Shown here piece by piece: positions 10,948-22,015 of a DNA stretch of 64,000 nucleotides. Source of the stretch: Anseranas semipalmata (Eukaryota; Chordata; Aves; Anseriformes; Anseranatidae). Location: contig VXAA01003393.1 of assembly GCA_013399115.1 (NCBI GenBank), positions 607,268 to 671,267 of the forward strand. The letters run 5' to 3'. The position numbers and the translations under genes were made by a program. Positions within the stretch are counted from its first letter, which is position 1. The number at the start of each line of letters is the position of its first letter. The notes below the pieces were generated by a model. The model saw only the letters and a list, made by a program, of their open reading frames with translations. It had not been told where the DNA came from and made no database searches.

Positions 10948-12978
10948 AATGAAAAATTTCTTTTCTAACAAAGACTTGATTTATATCTTTTAATCTAGGT
11001 TTCCATTTTTCTGCTAGAACATTAAAAGGGCAGCAGTCTCTTTCCCATCCATGTAGTGATGAGAGGTCCTCACATTCTTTGAATCAGGAAAAGCATAATA
11101 AAATCCTATACAGTGTTTTTTAGAAAGCACTTATAGCTGCCAGCACCCTGTGAAATCTGTGGCAATGGTAAACTTGCAGCATCTCTAGAAATAAGGGCAT
11201 GGATGTTAATCTATAGGCTCTCAATGCCAGTTCCCTCTCCCGCATTTTATTAGCTTCTCCCAGTGAACCAGACTTGTAGTACCGCATCCACCACCCCAGT
11301 GAGCAGTCCTGGAGCATGCTACATTCATCTGGTGGGACTTGAAGTGGTGACAGGCTCTGACCTCTTTTCTGGCATCTCTGGATATATTTACAGGGTAGAA
11401 AAGAGGGAGCATTAAGAGTAAGTCTGTTGCCTCTGAACTGCCTGCTGCTGGGATGCTCTAGGATATGGCTCTCGGGAGACCCAGCTGGTGCCCATGGGGA
11501 CCATACCCAGGACATGGCCTGCAGCACACTGGGTGCCACCTTGGAGACCTGTTGTGGGATGGATATTCAGCTGAGGGAGGTACCCAGGTCCTCTGTGCTG
11601 CACACCTGCTTCTCACTCCTTCTGCTGTTCTGAGGACTTCCAGTCTTTGAGAAATCTCCTTTCCTTCTGAAATTGACCTTTTCCCTTTCAGGTTTGTTCT
11701 CTTCCTCTGTTTTCTGTAGTTCTACATAATAAAAGAGGAACGTGGATTCCTCCCTCATCTTCTCTCCCTTCTTCTTTCTTATGATACCCTCTTCTGTTGA
11801 AAGTGCAATTGCAGTCTGCTGCCAGGTCTTCATAACTACTGTTAATGAGCTGGAGAACTTGCACGGAAGGCTTCATATGTGGGTCTGGAAATCAGTGTGA
11901 CAAAGTGAATCCAGGACTCAGAGACACAGATTTTTTACAACTAATACTCAGGACAGAATTGCTTTATGAAGCTGTGTGCAGTGAGACCCATCAGAGAGCT
12001 TTCATTGACCTCTGAAGGTGAATGCAAGCCTTATCTCAGTAGAGCAAATGGAGTAAAAGTAGGCCTTCATTCTGCAAACTTGCTTAGTTTCACCATTACA
12101 CGCGCTTGTGAGCCTCCTGTGCCTTATTGAAGAATGGGGATACATTTTTTTTTTAATTTTAAAATCATTATAATTTTTTTTTTTCTCTTAGAACTGAAAC
12201 TCAGGAAAGAAACTTTAAGCAGCAGAGAAGAAGACTGGTACAGGTGACCCAGCCATAATTTATGGAGAGACATTAATCAGCACAATAGTGTTGAGGATCA
12301 TGATGCGCTGGCCCTTTTTTCTTCCCCGAACTGTTCAGTTAATGGTTGGGCTAATTGGTAGCTGTCAAGCTTGTGCTGAATGTACTGAAGGTTTCTGTGA
12401 TACTGCCCTGTCCACTTGAAGACAAGCGGTATAGTTTGCATTTTGGAAAAATGTCAATTAGAAAGCAATTTCCATGCATTCACAGCTTACTCAAAGTGTT
12501 ATAATTTTGCCTGATGCTTTCCATGCTGCTTGCTCTTTTGAAGCTGATCTATTTAGTTCTGTTATCTGCTTCATTGTCAACTCCCAAAGAACAGACTGTC
12601 TCCTTCACCATATACGTGCAAAGTGCCCGCTGCAGCCTGGCTCTCCATGTTGGGGCTCCAAGGTGCTGCTACAATTAATACCAGGATGGAAAGTTTGAAT
12701 AAGCTCCTTGTAGCTGTTCTGAATGACGAATGTGTATGAGGAAGTCTCCTGGGATTTTTCCTATAGTAAAGTATTATTTTTTCCCATTAACAACTCCAAA
12801 ATAGCTGAACTTTGACTTGGAGTTTTCATTGCGTGTTTCCCAGAGTATGTTTGCTGAGCCGCTCTGCTACCGAGGGTGAAACTCTGGCTCCAGGGAGCAG
12901 TGGCCAACCCGGTTGTTGTCTGTTGCTTGATTTTGAGGAGCAGATACTTTTTTTGTTTGCACATCTGTAAACTTTCAG
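10948..12978. other. Unique non-coding sequence
   Basis: No gene was recognised. A 139-codon open frame on the minus strand (11120-11539) has no recognisable domain, and frames on the opposite strand overlap it. A/T-rich runs lie near 12146-12183. Confidence 0.5.
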
Positions 12979-13055
12979 ATCACACCATGGCTTCAGCATA
13001 TCCCTCCAGGAAGCTTTTAAAAATACCAGGTTTTGAAGATGCATCTCACCAAAAG
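12979..13055 (+). other. Weak candidate exon with a Kozak-like ATG
   Basis: A pyrimidine-rich stretch and AAACTTTCAG (ending 12978) precede this 77-bp segment. A moderate donor, AAAAG followed by GTAATT, ends it at 13055. It contains ACCATGG at 12985-12991, and the frame from that ATG (MASAYPSRKLLKIPGF...) stays open for 23 codons to the donor. The frame continues in phase into the segment after the strong acceptor CTTTCTTTGCAG at about 13182, but that segment is an old MIR-like repeat. The protein is not recognised. It may be a chance pairing of splice-like sites. Confidence 0.12.
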
Positions 13056-13182
13056 GTAATTTTAATTGGCTAAGGAAACAATTGCTTATTAAAGGACAAT
13101 ACTTTTCTACTGATATGTTGCAGAGGTGGAGATGAAGCAATAGAGCAGGTTCAGGTTAATGGTTTGTTAGCTTTCTTTGCAG

Positions 13183-13335
13183 TTTAACAGTGAAGATAAG
13201 GCATTGGGACAGGACCTTGGAGAACCAGGCTCAAAAAATAACCTTGCCCTGTATCTTTTTCTGGTCAAATCATTCCTAGTCTCTTGCTACCTGAATTTCT
13301 TTTCTGTAAAGTGGGGACTGCAGACAAGGTGGGTG
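13183..13335 (+). repeat. MIR-like (CORE-SINE) relic
   Basis: TTTTCTGGTCAAATCATTCC, followed by CTTGCTACCTGAATTTC and TTTTCTGTAAAGTGGGGAC, matches the order of the MIR consensus blocks around 'gggcaagtcacttaacctctctgagcctcagtttcctcatctgtaaaatgggga'. It is heavily diverged. It lies directly after a strong splice-acceptor-like site. Confidence 0.5.
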
Positions 13336-13599
13336 CCTTCCTGGACTGCCACCACTGTGTCTGTAGCTGCCATGCCACCCTGCCCTGGAGCCAGGAGCTA
13401 CACAGGTCCGACCTGTCCAGTGGGGTGATGAGTTATGGACATTTACCAGACAGTTGTCAAGGCAGAGCTTGATAGCTGGTGGACAGGGTTACATGGTATG
13501 TCTGGTGAGGGCACTTGGTGGAGGTCTTTCTAGCTCTTTGCTTAGCTTGCAGCTTGTCTTCCATGCACAGTGAAGCAGCTGATTTCAGCAGATGTTGAT

Positions 13600-13828
13600 G
13601 TTTTCACTCAGAGGGTGGTGAGGCACTGGAACAGGTTGCCCAGAGAGGTTGTGGATGCCCCAACCCTGGAGGCATTCAAGGCGAGGCTGGATGTGGCACT
13701 GGGCAGCCTGCTCTAGTAGTTGGCAACCCTGCCCGGAGCAGGGTGGTTGAAACTAGATGATCTTTAAGGTCCTTTTCAACCCAGGCCATTCTATGATTCT
13801 ATGATTCTACGATTCTATGATTCTATGT
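13600..13828 (+). mobile_element. CR1 LINE 3' end, 5'-truncated copy
   Basis: This copy includes the end of CR1 ORF2, the reverse transcriptase-bearing protein. The + frame from about 13611 encodes [20 protein letters not shown] and continues to the natural stop near 13717. It is followed by the 3' UTR with GATGATCTTTAAGGTCC and five 8-bp ATTCTATG-type tail units at 13788-13827, one carrying a C. The frame and tail are well preserved, so the insertion is fairly young. The 5' truncation is typical of target-primed reverse transcription. Confidence 0.95.
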
Positions 13829-15639
13829 TTCATTAAAGCATTATCTATGCAATTGTGCAATGCATTGGATGGCTCACAACAGTTATCTGCCCAGAGCTTC
13901 TTCCTGAAAGTGCCCAATAGAGACAGTGGCATCTGAGAGTTGTGGATGTCCATAGAGTTTGTTCTCAGTACCCATTCAATGTTCCTAAACTGTGTCTGGA
14001 TCCATCTTTAAGGCCATTGTGAGGGGTCCAACTAACCTGCAGAACCACAGCACTTTTGACCATTTCCCATTGAAAGACCGAGAAAAGCCGACTGAAAAAC
14101 AATCCATGGCAGTACAAGACATAGTTGGGGTGAAGGAAGCAGCTTGCATGTCAAATAGTTCAGAAAGTTTGGAAAACCCTGGATTAGACTAGAGGCTGTT
14201 GCTGGGATAGCAACATGTCCATTAACATATGGCCTAAATTGCCACATGTGAGGAGGAAAAATTGATATGTAGTGAGGGCTTCCTTTGTGTTTGACTACCC
14301 TGCAGGACTCTCAAAGCTGTAGATGATCATGCAAACCATGTGTGGTGCAGAGAGGACAAATCTGAGTTACTGGAAGGAGGGATTTGCTGTTCCTGGGCTC
14401 TAGGGTCAGGGTTCTTCACCCAAATTAACTCAGAGATTTTTTTTTCTCAGTCTAGAATAAAGATTATACTATAAAAGCCAACAGATGCTTAACTGTCGTG
14501 TTATGAATGGCATCACTGTAATTAAATGCCTCAGCTTGTTGCCTTAAACAAGTAGTTTCTTTGAGAACCCAGCACTGCAGAAAAATGAATGTTGTGTTTT
14601 GGAGAGGGCAGAGGGGGAGACTTTGCCTTCCTTCCTCCCAGTCCTGATTCAGCACCCCAAACTACCCCATACCCTTAGCAGGAGCTGCTCCCTCATATAT
14701 GGGTATGATGTGGGAAGCTCACATGTGGGAATTGATGTGGGAATTCAGCATCCCAAGCTCCAGCCCCATGAGATCTTTGTGGGGTGGAGTGAATCCTATA
14801 GTCCCCATTTACAGGTGGATGAGCCAAGACAGAAATCTTCAGGTTCAACAGCAAGACTCAAATGCCACATCACTGTGTACCTGTGAGCCTTGTTTTTAGG
14901 TGACCTGCTGTCACTGTGAACTCATACCTCCCATTTAGGAATTCATGGTGGGGGTGGGAGCCTGAGTCTGGGGTTCATAGACGTCCTCCCGGGTGGTGGA
15001 AAATGCCAAGGTGTTGAGTTGTGCTCTTGTGAGAAGCTTTCTTTCACTCAAGCCCTAAAAAGCCCCAAATGGGGATGTAACTCCATAGCGTGCACTGAGG
15101 AGCCTGTCCAAGGGCTCCCATGGCCTGGACAAGGTGAACACACCTGTGTGGTTGTCTTTCTGAGTTATCTACCCGACAGATTTGCTACACAGTAAATACA
15201 AAGCTAGATCAGAACACTGGATAATGGGAATTTCATCCTTGTTTGTACTCAGTTGCATTTTGGGGGAAATTCTCTCTTTTCAAAATTCATTATTCTTAAG
15301 GATGGGCTTTAGTTGACTCTTTTCTTCTTGAACCTGCCAGTTGAAACCAAAGGGCCTCAGGCCAAGGAGCTCAGCTCGAGACTCTCAAAGATATTTAGAC
15401 TGCCAATGCCCAAGGTGAAGGATCAGCAATGTTGTGCTTGGGAGGGAAGGATTTTGGCACATGAAGCAGCTAAAACTTTGGGTGAAGGGTGTTGAAGCAC
15501 TTGGGCAGAATCTTTGGGGATCAAGTGGGAATGCACAGTCTGAGGAAGAGCCCCTCATCTGCAAGTCCCACAGCTGGCCTACCCAATTTCCAGCCTCTCC
15601 AGGTCCCCCCGAACAGCAGCCAGTGCTCCCGTGTCTCAC
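13829..15639. other. Unique non-coding sequence
   Basis: No gene was recognised. Three short ATGTGGGAA repeats lie at 14708-14743. Open frames of at most 102 codons overlap on both strands. Confidence 0.55.
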
Positions 15640-15965
15640 CCACTCCCTGATTTGGTATCTGCAAGCTTGGAGAGTCAAGTCCCATAATGTAGATCATTAG
15701 AGGGTACATGAAGCAGTCCTGGTCCCAGAGCTGGTCCCTGAGGGACACCACCAGTCCCACCACCAGCTGGACTTTGCACCACTGGTCACACCTCCCTGAG
15801 CCCAGCAGCACAGGCAATTTTCCACCCACCTTATTGTCCTCTTATCCAGCCCATACCGCACCATTATGATGTTAAGGACGCTGTGGGAAGCTGCATCAAA
15901 GGCCTTGCAGAAGTTTGAAGTGTACACTATCCACTGTCCTCTGCTTGTCCACAGTGCCCATTACC
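15640..15965 (-). mobile_element. Decayed CR1 ORF2 fragment, reverse transcriptase core
   Basis: On the minus strand, three successive frames together give the LINE reverse transcriptase order. First comes VDSVHF (degenerate VDVVYLDFSKAFD region). Next is NFCKAFDAASHSVLN followed by GLDKRTIRWVENCL. Then GGVPQGPALGPGLLH (the conserved SGVPQGS-LGP motif) and NDL. At least two frameshifts separate these blocks, so it encodes no enzyme. The expected CR1 3' end and tail are not seen on the low-coordinate side, where the similarity fades after a block resembling the FADDTKL region. It is an internal relic rather than an ordinary 5'-truncated copy. Confidence 0.8.
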
Positions 15966-17579
15966 TCATCACCAAAGGCAGATTTTTACTGGCTCAGGCA
16001 CTGTTTAGTTTAGACACAAGTTCAGCCAGCTTTCTACTGCCCTCCCTCCACCCTCCAGGATGTGGTGTTGGCGTGGATCAAATTAATTCAGTTTATCTGC
16101 GTCCCCTGGAGTTGACATACCTTTAACATATGCTCATGCTGCTGCAAAAACAATTGAACCCAGTCCTGAGCAATTGAGTCCCAAATATTGCCTCCAATTA
16201 TCCAAACCACTTGTATTCTGGGAGAAAGTACAGATGATGACATTCAAGATGGAATAATTACGTAGCGGAGTCTTGTAGTATTTATGTGAAGGGTTACTAC
16301 ACCAGAGCTCCAAATGTTAGCAAAATCACCCCAAGTAGACAACATGTAGTATTTGCATCTCTGTCTTCTGCTCTCATAATGATCGCTCATCTTTATGTGC
16401 AGAGTTATATGGGTTTTTATTGCTAATGTCTCTCTCATTAATAGCCTGCTTGAGTTTTATGGTATATCTTTTTGGCACAAAATCAATTGAGAATTTGCAA
16501 TTACGTTTCTGAGTAGAAGATGCAGTTTCTGTTTTGTTGCTCTTTAAATCTTGGACAAAGAGATCTACGTGGGAGCATCATGCATGGTGCTCAGCCAAAG
16601 ATACCAGAGGATTATTTACAGGATGTTTATGGCCAAGAGGACAGAGTTTGCTGCTGAAATTACAACGCCTTCCATCAACTAGATGCAACAGGATGACCAG
16701 AGCTGCAGAAGGGACAGGAACTTCAGACAGGGTTTGCCTTGAGGCTCTGCAGGCTGGGAAGTGCCCAGGCTCCGCAGGATCTCCATGTTTAGCTGGAGAA
16801 GGGTAAGAGTGTGATGGGCAGCGATGTTAGTCCTGCCTGTCCTTGGAGAGGTAGGACCTGCCGTAGAGCAGAGCTCTTCCTGCGCACTTGTGAGGCCTTG
16901 TATGGGCACACTTTGTGCAATGTTAGGCAACATGCCACATGAATCAGTTTGCAGAGGCTGGAAAAATGTAGCAACATATGGAGCTGAGTTTGGGGAAAGA
17001 ATTGAAAACAAACCTCATAACTTGAGCGGTTTCCTCCCATGGCAGCTGTTCACATGTATTCTTGATGCTTGATTTGGGCCTCCCTGCTCACTGGGGAGAT
17101 ACCTGGAAGTCGTCAGAGGACTGTTCACTCTCCAGAAGTCTTTCATCACCTCTGTTTGCAGCTGCCTGGGACGAGGAGTGAATTCTGTACTGACCTGTGG
17201 AAAACGCAGTTGGCTGCTTCCCCACACGAGCTACGGGAACCTCTCGGACAGCATCTCTGCAGCCTCTAAGCTAGATCACTTCTAAACCCAGCATCTATTG
17301 AGTAGTTTGCACGGTGGGTGTTCAGCATGGCTTGATGAAGGACTTATAACTAGGCTGGATGAGTTTCTAGTGGACACAGCATAGCCACGTCCACATCTGA
17401 TTAAAGCACCATAACTCTAACGCAGCCCAACTTGGCAGCGCAGCTCCCACCAGGAGATTTAGCTCTTTCTCCAGCAACCACAAAACTTTGCAAGCTGAGT
17501 AGAAAGTGTGTGGCAGTCTTTGCCCTAGGAGGCTATAAGGATAAAGCTTGGGAGGAATGGGTTGTGTCCCTGCTCCTGC
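15966..17579. other. Unique non-coding sequence
   Basis: No gene or recognised repeat. A 110-codon minus-strand open frame at 16679-17011 has frames overlapping it on the opposite strand and no motif. Confidence 0.55.
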
Positions 17580-17690
17580 TACAGACCTCACATATGAGAC
17601 TGGCTAGCTGGTCTCTTTGGACCTCAGCTCTCCAGTCATAAAAATGAGAGAGGGTGGTGCTCTCTGCCTTAGCTCTTTGCACTGTAACTT
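17580..17690 (+). repeat. Possible MIR-like relic
   Basis: GGTCTCTTTGGACCTCAGCT, then CCAGTCATAAAAATGAGAGA, resembles the MIR block 'cctctctgggcctcagtttcctcatctgtaaaatgaga'. The match is short and diverged. Confidence 0.35.
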
Positions 17691-18810
17691 TTACAATGGG
17701 CATATTGCCATGCCCATGGAGATCCTAGTCCTACTCCTGGGATAGAAGCTACAAGTGAGTTAAACCAGCTGAGAATAAAACAACTTCAATAGAGAAAAAA
17801 CAACAGAGGAGTTAGAGTAGAATAAACTCACCTGAAAGCAGGAACTCAGCAAGGGTTTGATGGAGTAAAATCACAGCACCGCCAACACTAAAGCTATGTC
17901 CTGGTTAGGGCTGTCAAGCAATTCCCACTGGGGTACCTCATCTGGTCAGGTTGCCACCCCAGCTGTGGATGTGCTCATGTGGCTCACCCATCTCCAGCCC
18001 ACAGCCCCGGCAATCACAGAGGCAGTCCCTGTGCTATAGGAAAACCATGGCCAAACACTTCTTTTCTTAGCTGATTTTTGCATCCTTTCTCAGGACATTG
18101 GCATGGAACTGGTGGAACTGGGCTGCTTCCCCCGCAGTGAACAGGGCTGTGGGTGGTTTGTAACCCTCTCTCAATGACTGTTTTGGGTGTGGGTGTCCTT
18201 GGGAGTGGCACATTTCACCATCAGAGATTCAGTGCCCACAGGATGTCCTTCCCCTATCTCGTCCATGGGAATTTATTTATACTAGGCCAGCCCAGCAACT
18301 TCTTAGGATGTGGACACCAAAATGCATATCTGTGACACGTGGTGACGTCATTTATCATTTCTCTGTCAGATGGGATTGGGAGAGGCATGTTTTGGGCCAA
18401 GGACTGGGGAAGGAGATGAGGGGGGGGGGATCTCCACCTCAGTTCTGGGTGGGCAGTCCAAGGGGGCAGAGGTGGCTCCCAGGCACTGCTGTCATCTGGG
18501 AGCCCTCTTGTGGAGCATTTGCTTTGCACATCCAGGGGCGGGATTAACACCCATCTGGGACAGAGCTGTCTGGCTTCTCTTGAGTTTCAGCCCCACTTTT
18601 AATGCAAAGCAGGGATTTTTGCTCAGCTTGCTCCCCAGAAAGCGGTGTGCCGGCCACAGTTTTGGTGGGCCAGGTCAGGGCATTGACCCTAATGGCTGGG
18701 TCGGGTCTCAGCTTCCCCATAAGGGCCTGGGGGGACAGTCACTGCCTTCTGCAGATAGGTGGGAGGATTCATCCCTTAAAGACCATGCCCATCCCAGACT
18801 GGCCCCTATA
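17691..18810. other. Unique non-coding sequence with a composite bZIP/E-box site
   Basis: No gene was recognised. A 147-codon open frame at 18370-18813 runs through a G-rich stretch (G9 at 18421-18429) and into CR1 sequence, and has no domain. A CACGTG/TGACGTCA pair lies at 18336-18350. Confidence 0.5.
18336..18350. promoter_or_regulatory. Composite E-box and CRE (CACGTG-G-TGACGTCA)
   Basis: A perfect palindromic E-box, CACGTG (18336-18341), lies one base from a perfect palindromic CRE, TGACGTCA (18343-18350). E-boxes of this type bind bHLH factors such as MYC/MAX, USF or CLOCK/BMAL; CREs bind CREB/ATF. Both contain CpG and are depleted in methylated DNA, so the pair is notable. No transcription start is evident nearby, so regulatory activity is inferred only. 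Confidence 0.35.
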
Positions 18811-18905
18811 TAGAATCATAGAATCATAGAATATCTCAAGTTGGAAGGGACCCACAAGGATCACCGAGTCCAACTCCTAGCACTACACAGGTCTGCCCAA
18901 AAATT
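18811..18905 (-). mobile_element. CR1 LINE 3' tail fragment
   Basis: The + strand shows repeated AGAATCAT units, then TTGGAAGGGACCCACAAGGA, then GAGTCCAACTCCT. This is the reverse complement of a CR1 3' UTR and tail. Only about 95 bp remain, and similarity fades past the GTCTGCCC block. Confidence 0.9.
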
Positions 18906-21440
18906 CAGAAATTCAAAAATATAGTCAACTGAGTGCTACTCGAGAGGTTATAGGATGTATTGTGCCCTCCACCAGATAGACCTCTAAAGACAGCTAGGGA
19001 AGAACAGTTCAAAGGCACATTATTTCTCTCCATTTCTTATACAGGGATTTTAAGCTGATGAGCAGATGTCAACATCTGCATTGGGAGTATCTGCCATTGG
19101 GTGAACTGGATCCCACCACTGTGCCTGAGAGGCTGGTGAGGTCTGAGCAAACCCTACTCCTGGTCCTACTCTGGACAAGAGTCCTTCATGCGAGGGGCCC
19201 TGCTGCAGGGAATTAGGTATTGATTTTGTTGGCTACTGCTGTATCCATGCTTATCCTTACTCACTAGGGGCCCTGCTCCAGCAAAACCTGAGTGTTTGTT
19301 TAATGCCTAAATGGAAGGGGGATAATTATGTACTTAAAGTTATTTAGTAAATGCTCTGCTGGAGCGAGGGGTGCACAAGAATTAGCTGTGAAGTTGGTTG
19401 TGGTAGATAGAAGCCAAGGTGGAAACTGGCCAGGGATTCTCTCACTCATTTCCGTATCCCAGAGCACTTCACAGAGCTTAATGGGCAAAATATGGCCAAG
19501 ACTATTCTTTCCGTATTCTAAGTTTTCAACTAAAAATATCCGTATTCCAGGCACTCTTTCCTGTAACGCAGATAGATTGTGCCTTCTGCCATCTGGGACA
19601 TGTACAGACCTGGTAACTCTGTTCATGGTTGTTATTTATTTTCCCTTTTTTGTGACAATATAAATCTCTGATTTTTCCTCAGTCACTTCCAGTATCTGAA
19701 AAGTGCATTTGTGCAGCAAGATAAAAATCTTCCCCATGGCATTTTGGGATAGGGCCAAGCTGGCAATGGTCCTTCTGGTGTCCTGCTTATTTTCAAACAT
19801 TTACAATGGTTCCCATCACTTTTTGCAGGGATGGGCTCAGCCACCCATGCAATGGCAGCTGAACTGCCATAAATTACAGCCCAAAATACTAAAGATTCCT
19901 GAAATCAAAACCATTTTACTGTAATACCCTACTTGTAAATGGTGGTAATTCATCTGCAACAAGTTGTGAATCAGCTGCCAGAGTTTCATGTTAGGATTGT
20001 GGTTTGCTACCAGGAGAGATGGTCCTGCTTCTCCCCCACCTCCACAGCACAGCCGCCTGTCTTGCACTGCATGTGCAGGGATTGCTTTTCTGATGCGTGA
20101 AAAAACACCTCAAACGCATCAAGGGGGCCATGTCTGATAAACAGTGGGGTCTGCTTTAATTCTGGTGAAAGCAAACCCAGCTTCCACAGAGCTGTCTCTG
20201 CTCCAGGCAGGACCACGTTGGCCTCAGGTGTCAATGCTCTACTGGTGTAAAATGTACAGTTATTGCATGAGAGACCTTCAATCTGCAAGTGCAAATGTGA
20301 CATAAATGGGTCTAATGTGCATGGGGCTTGTAATGGGTGACAGCTTAAGAGCTGCACTTTGAAAATATGGTCCTCTGTGTCCCATTCTCTTTACTTGGCT
20401 TTCATTTACTTTCTCATACGCATGGGGGAGATTAAGAACAGAGCATTTACTACTCTCCAGCAACTGTGCTTTGCTGATCCCTTCTTCTTCTATGCTAAAA
20501 AGAAAGCAGGGGCTGTTACAAAGCTCTGCTGCGGATCAGCAGGTGTGCTGCAGGAGCAGCAAGGAGATGTCTGGACATGTGCAATGCTGCAAGTCGTATC
20601 GGATGAGTTTTATCATTACTTGGAGTCTTAAATTCGTGCATCTACAAAACAAGCAGGGCAGGCTGTGCAGTTTTGAAGGGTGCTCTGTATATATGACTCT
20701 GCCTCTCTTTGTGCTGATGTTCAAGCAGCAACGTAGGGAACTCCGAATCAGAAGGGCCAGGTATATGGAGTACAAGGTTTCCTGAACACTGGAAACTTTC
20801 TTTGCTCTTTGCTCAGCATTTTGCAGCAGTCACATGAGAAGGCTGCATTTTAATATGCATCTGGAGACATTTAATTTAAGGAAGGGGAAAGAGTGAAGTA
20901 TATTTCTGTGAGCACTTTGCAGGTGTGAACAAGGCAAGAACAGTGTTTAATTGTTCTTGTCCTCATTTCACATACCTAAAGTTACTTTTCCCTTTCAAAG
21001 GCATAATTTCAAGCTGTCACTAGGTACACTTTCCTAGGAAGGCCAATTTGCTGAAAAGATTGAAGCTATATGGTACCTTTCCACTGATGCCAGAACAGCT
21101 GTTTCTCTGATTGCCAGTCCTTGCCCCTGCCTTTTATTCCTCACTAAAACAAACACAAATATTACCAGCTCATATTACTTGCAACCAATGAGACAAATGA
21201 CTTAAGAGGGGTGGTACTGCTTTTATTTTGCTGTATGCTAGTTTAGGGAAGCTATCATCCTTCCCAGTAGAGAGGGAAGCCTGGGTCTATCCAGGGAAGT
21301 GTTTATTCCAGAGGTTCTTCTGCCCCTGCTCCCATTCCCCTGGGCCCATTCAACCATTGAGCTGTGCAGTGGGTCAGGCTGGAAGAACAATCTGGGTGTG
21401 CAGTCATCGAAGCAAGGGGTCATGAACAAGTCAATGGGGT
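18906..21440. other. Unique non-coding sequence with one weak old repeat
   Basis: No gene was recognised. A CCCAGAGCACTTCACAGAGC block at about 19457-19476 recalls the 'cccaaagcgctttacagagc' part of L2/MIR 3' ends. An AT-rich stretch at about 20830-20880 holds ATGCATCTGG and TTTAATTTAA runs. Confidence 0.5.
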
Positions 21441-22015
21441 GAAGTTCTGGAGGTGTCTAGTCCAAACTCCCTCTCAAAGCAGGACAACTTTAGCATAGTT
21501 CAGCTGTGGTTTTGCCTGGCTGAACCTTGAAAAGACTGCCATGACTTCTCTGGAAAGTATTCACCCATGCTGCCTACATGCCTAGTGTAACACTGTCCAG
21601 CCAGCTCTTCCCAAGCCTGTTTCCCTTGCAACTACCCATCAGTTAACCGCTGACCTCTGTTAGATCATCTCTTAGACTCTTTTTGATCAAACTGAAGAAA
21701 CTCATCTCTCTCACAGTCTCCTCCTAGGTCTTGTTCTCTAGTCTCCTGAGGTAGTGGGGTTGCCCACTAGTACATACTCTCCAGGTTGTCTACATCCCTC
21801 TTCAACTGGAGGGCTGAAAACCAGACCCAGGAATCTGATATGACAAGTACAATGACTTCCCTTGATGTGCTGGCTCTGCTGCTCCAAATATAACCCAAAA
21901 CGCAGTTTTCTCTTTTTCCCTGTGAGAATACATTGCTGGCTCTTAGTCAGACGGTGTCCACCATAATCCTTGGGTCCTTTTCAGCAGGGTCCTATTACTG
22001 CCCAGTAGATGATGG
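21441..22015 (-). mobile_element. Old, diverged CR1 LINE fragment
   Basis: On the + strand the reverse complement of CR1 ORF2 and 3' UTR can be followed in order. GGTGTCTAGTCCAAACTCCC comes first, then CTCAAAGCAGGACAACTT and an eroded 'lead, connection and fingers' stretch. Next come CTCATCTCTCTCACAGTCTC (degenerate 'ctccctcagcctctcctc'), TCTACATCCCTCTT, AATGACTTCCCTTGATGTGC and ACATTGCTGGCTC. It ends with GGTGTCCACCATAATCCTTG (degenerate 'gtccaccaggacccccagg'). Many small indels show that it is much older than the copies at 13.6 or 56.3 kb. Confidence 0.7.

Noticed and set aside
11120..11539. 139-codon open frame (-)
   Set aside because: No motif, no splice or start context, and overlapping open frames on both strands. 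It is compatible with chance in a 64-kb window.
14708..14743. Three ATGTGGGAA repeats as a possible array
   Set aside because: Only three short, unevenly spaced copies. There is no repeat-spacer structure, and CRISPR is not expected in a vertebrate genome.
18370..18813. 147-codon open frame (+)
   Set aside because: It runs through a G-rich tract, ends at CR1 sequence, has overlapping frames on both strands and shows no recognisable domain.
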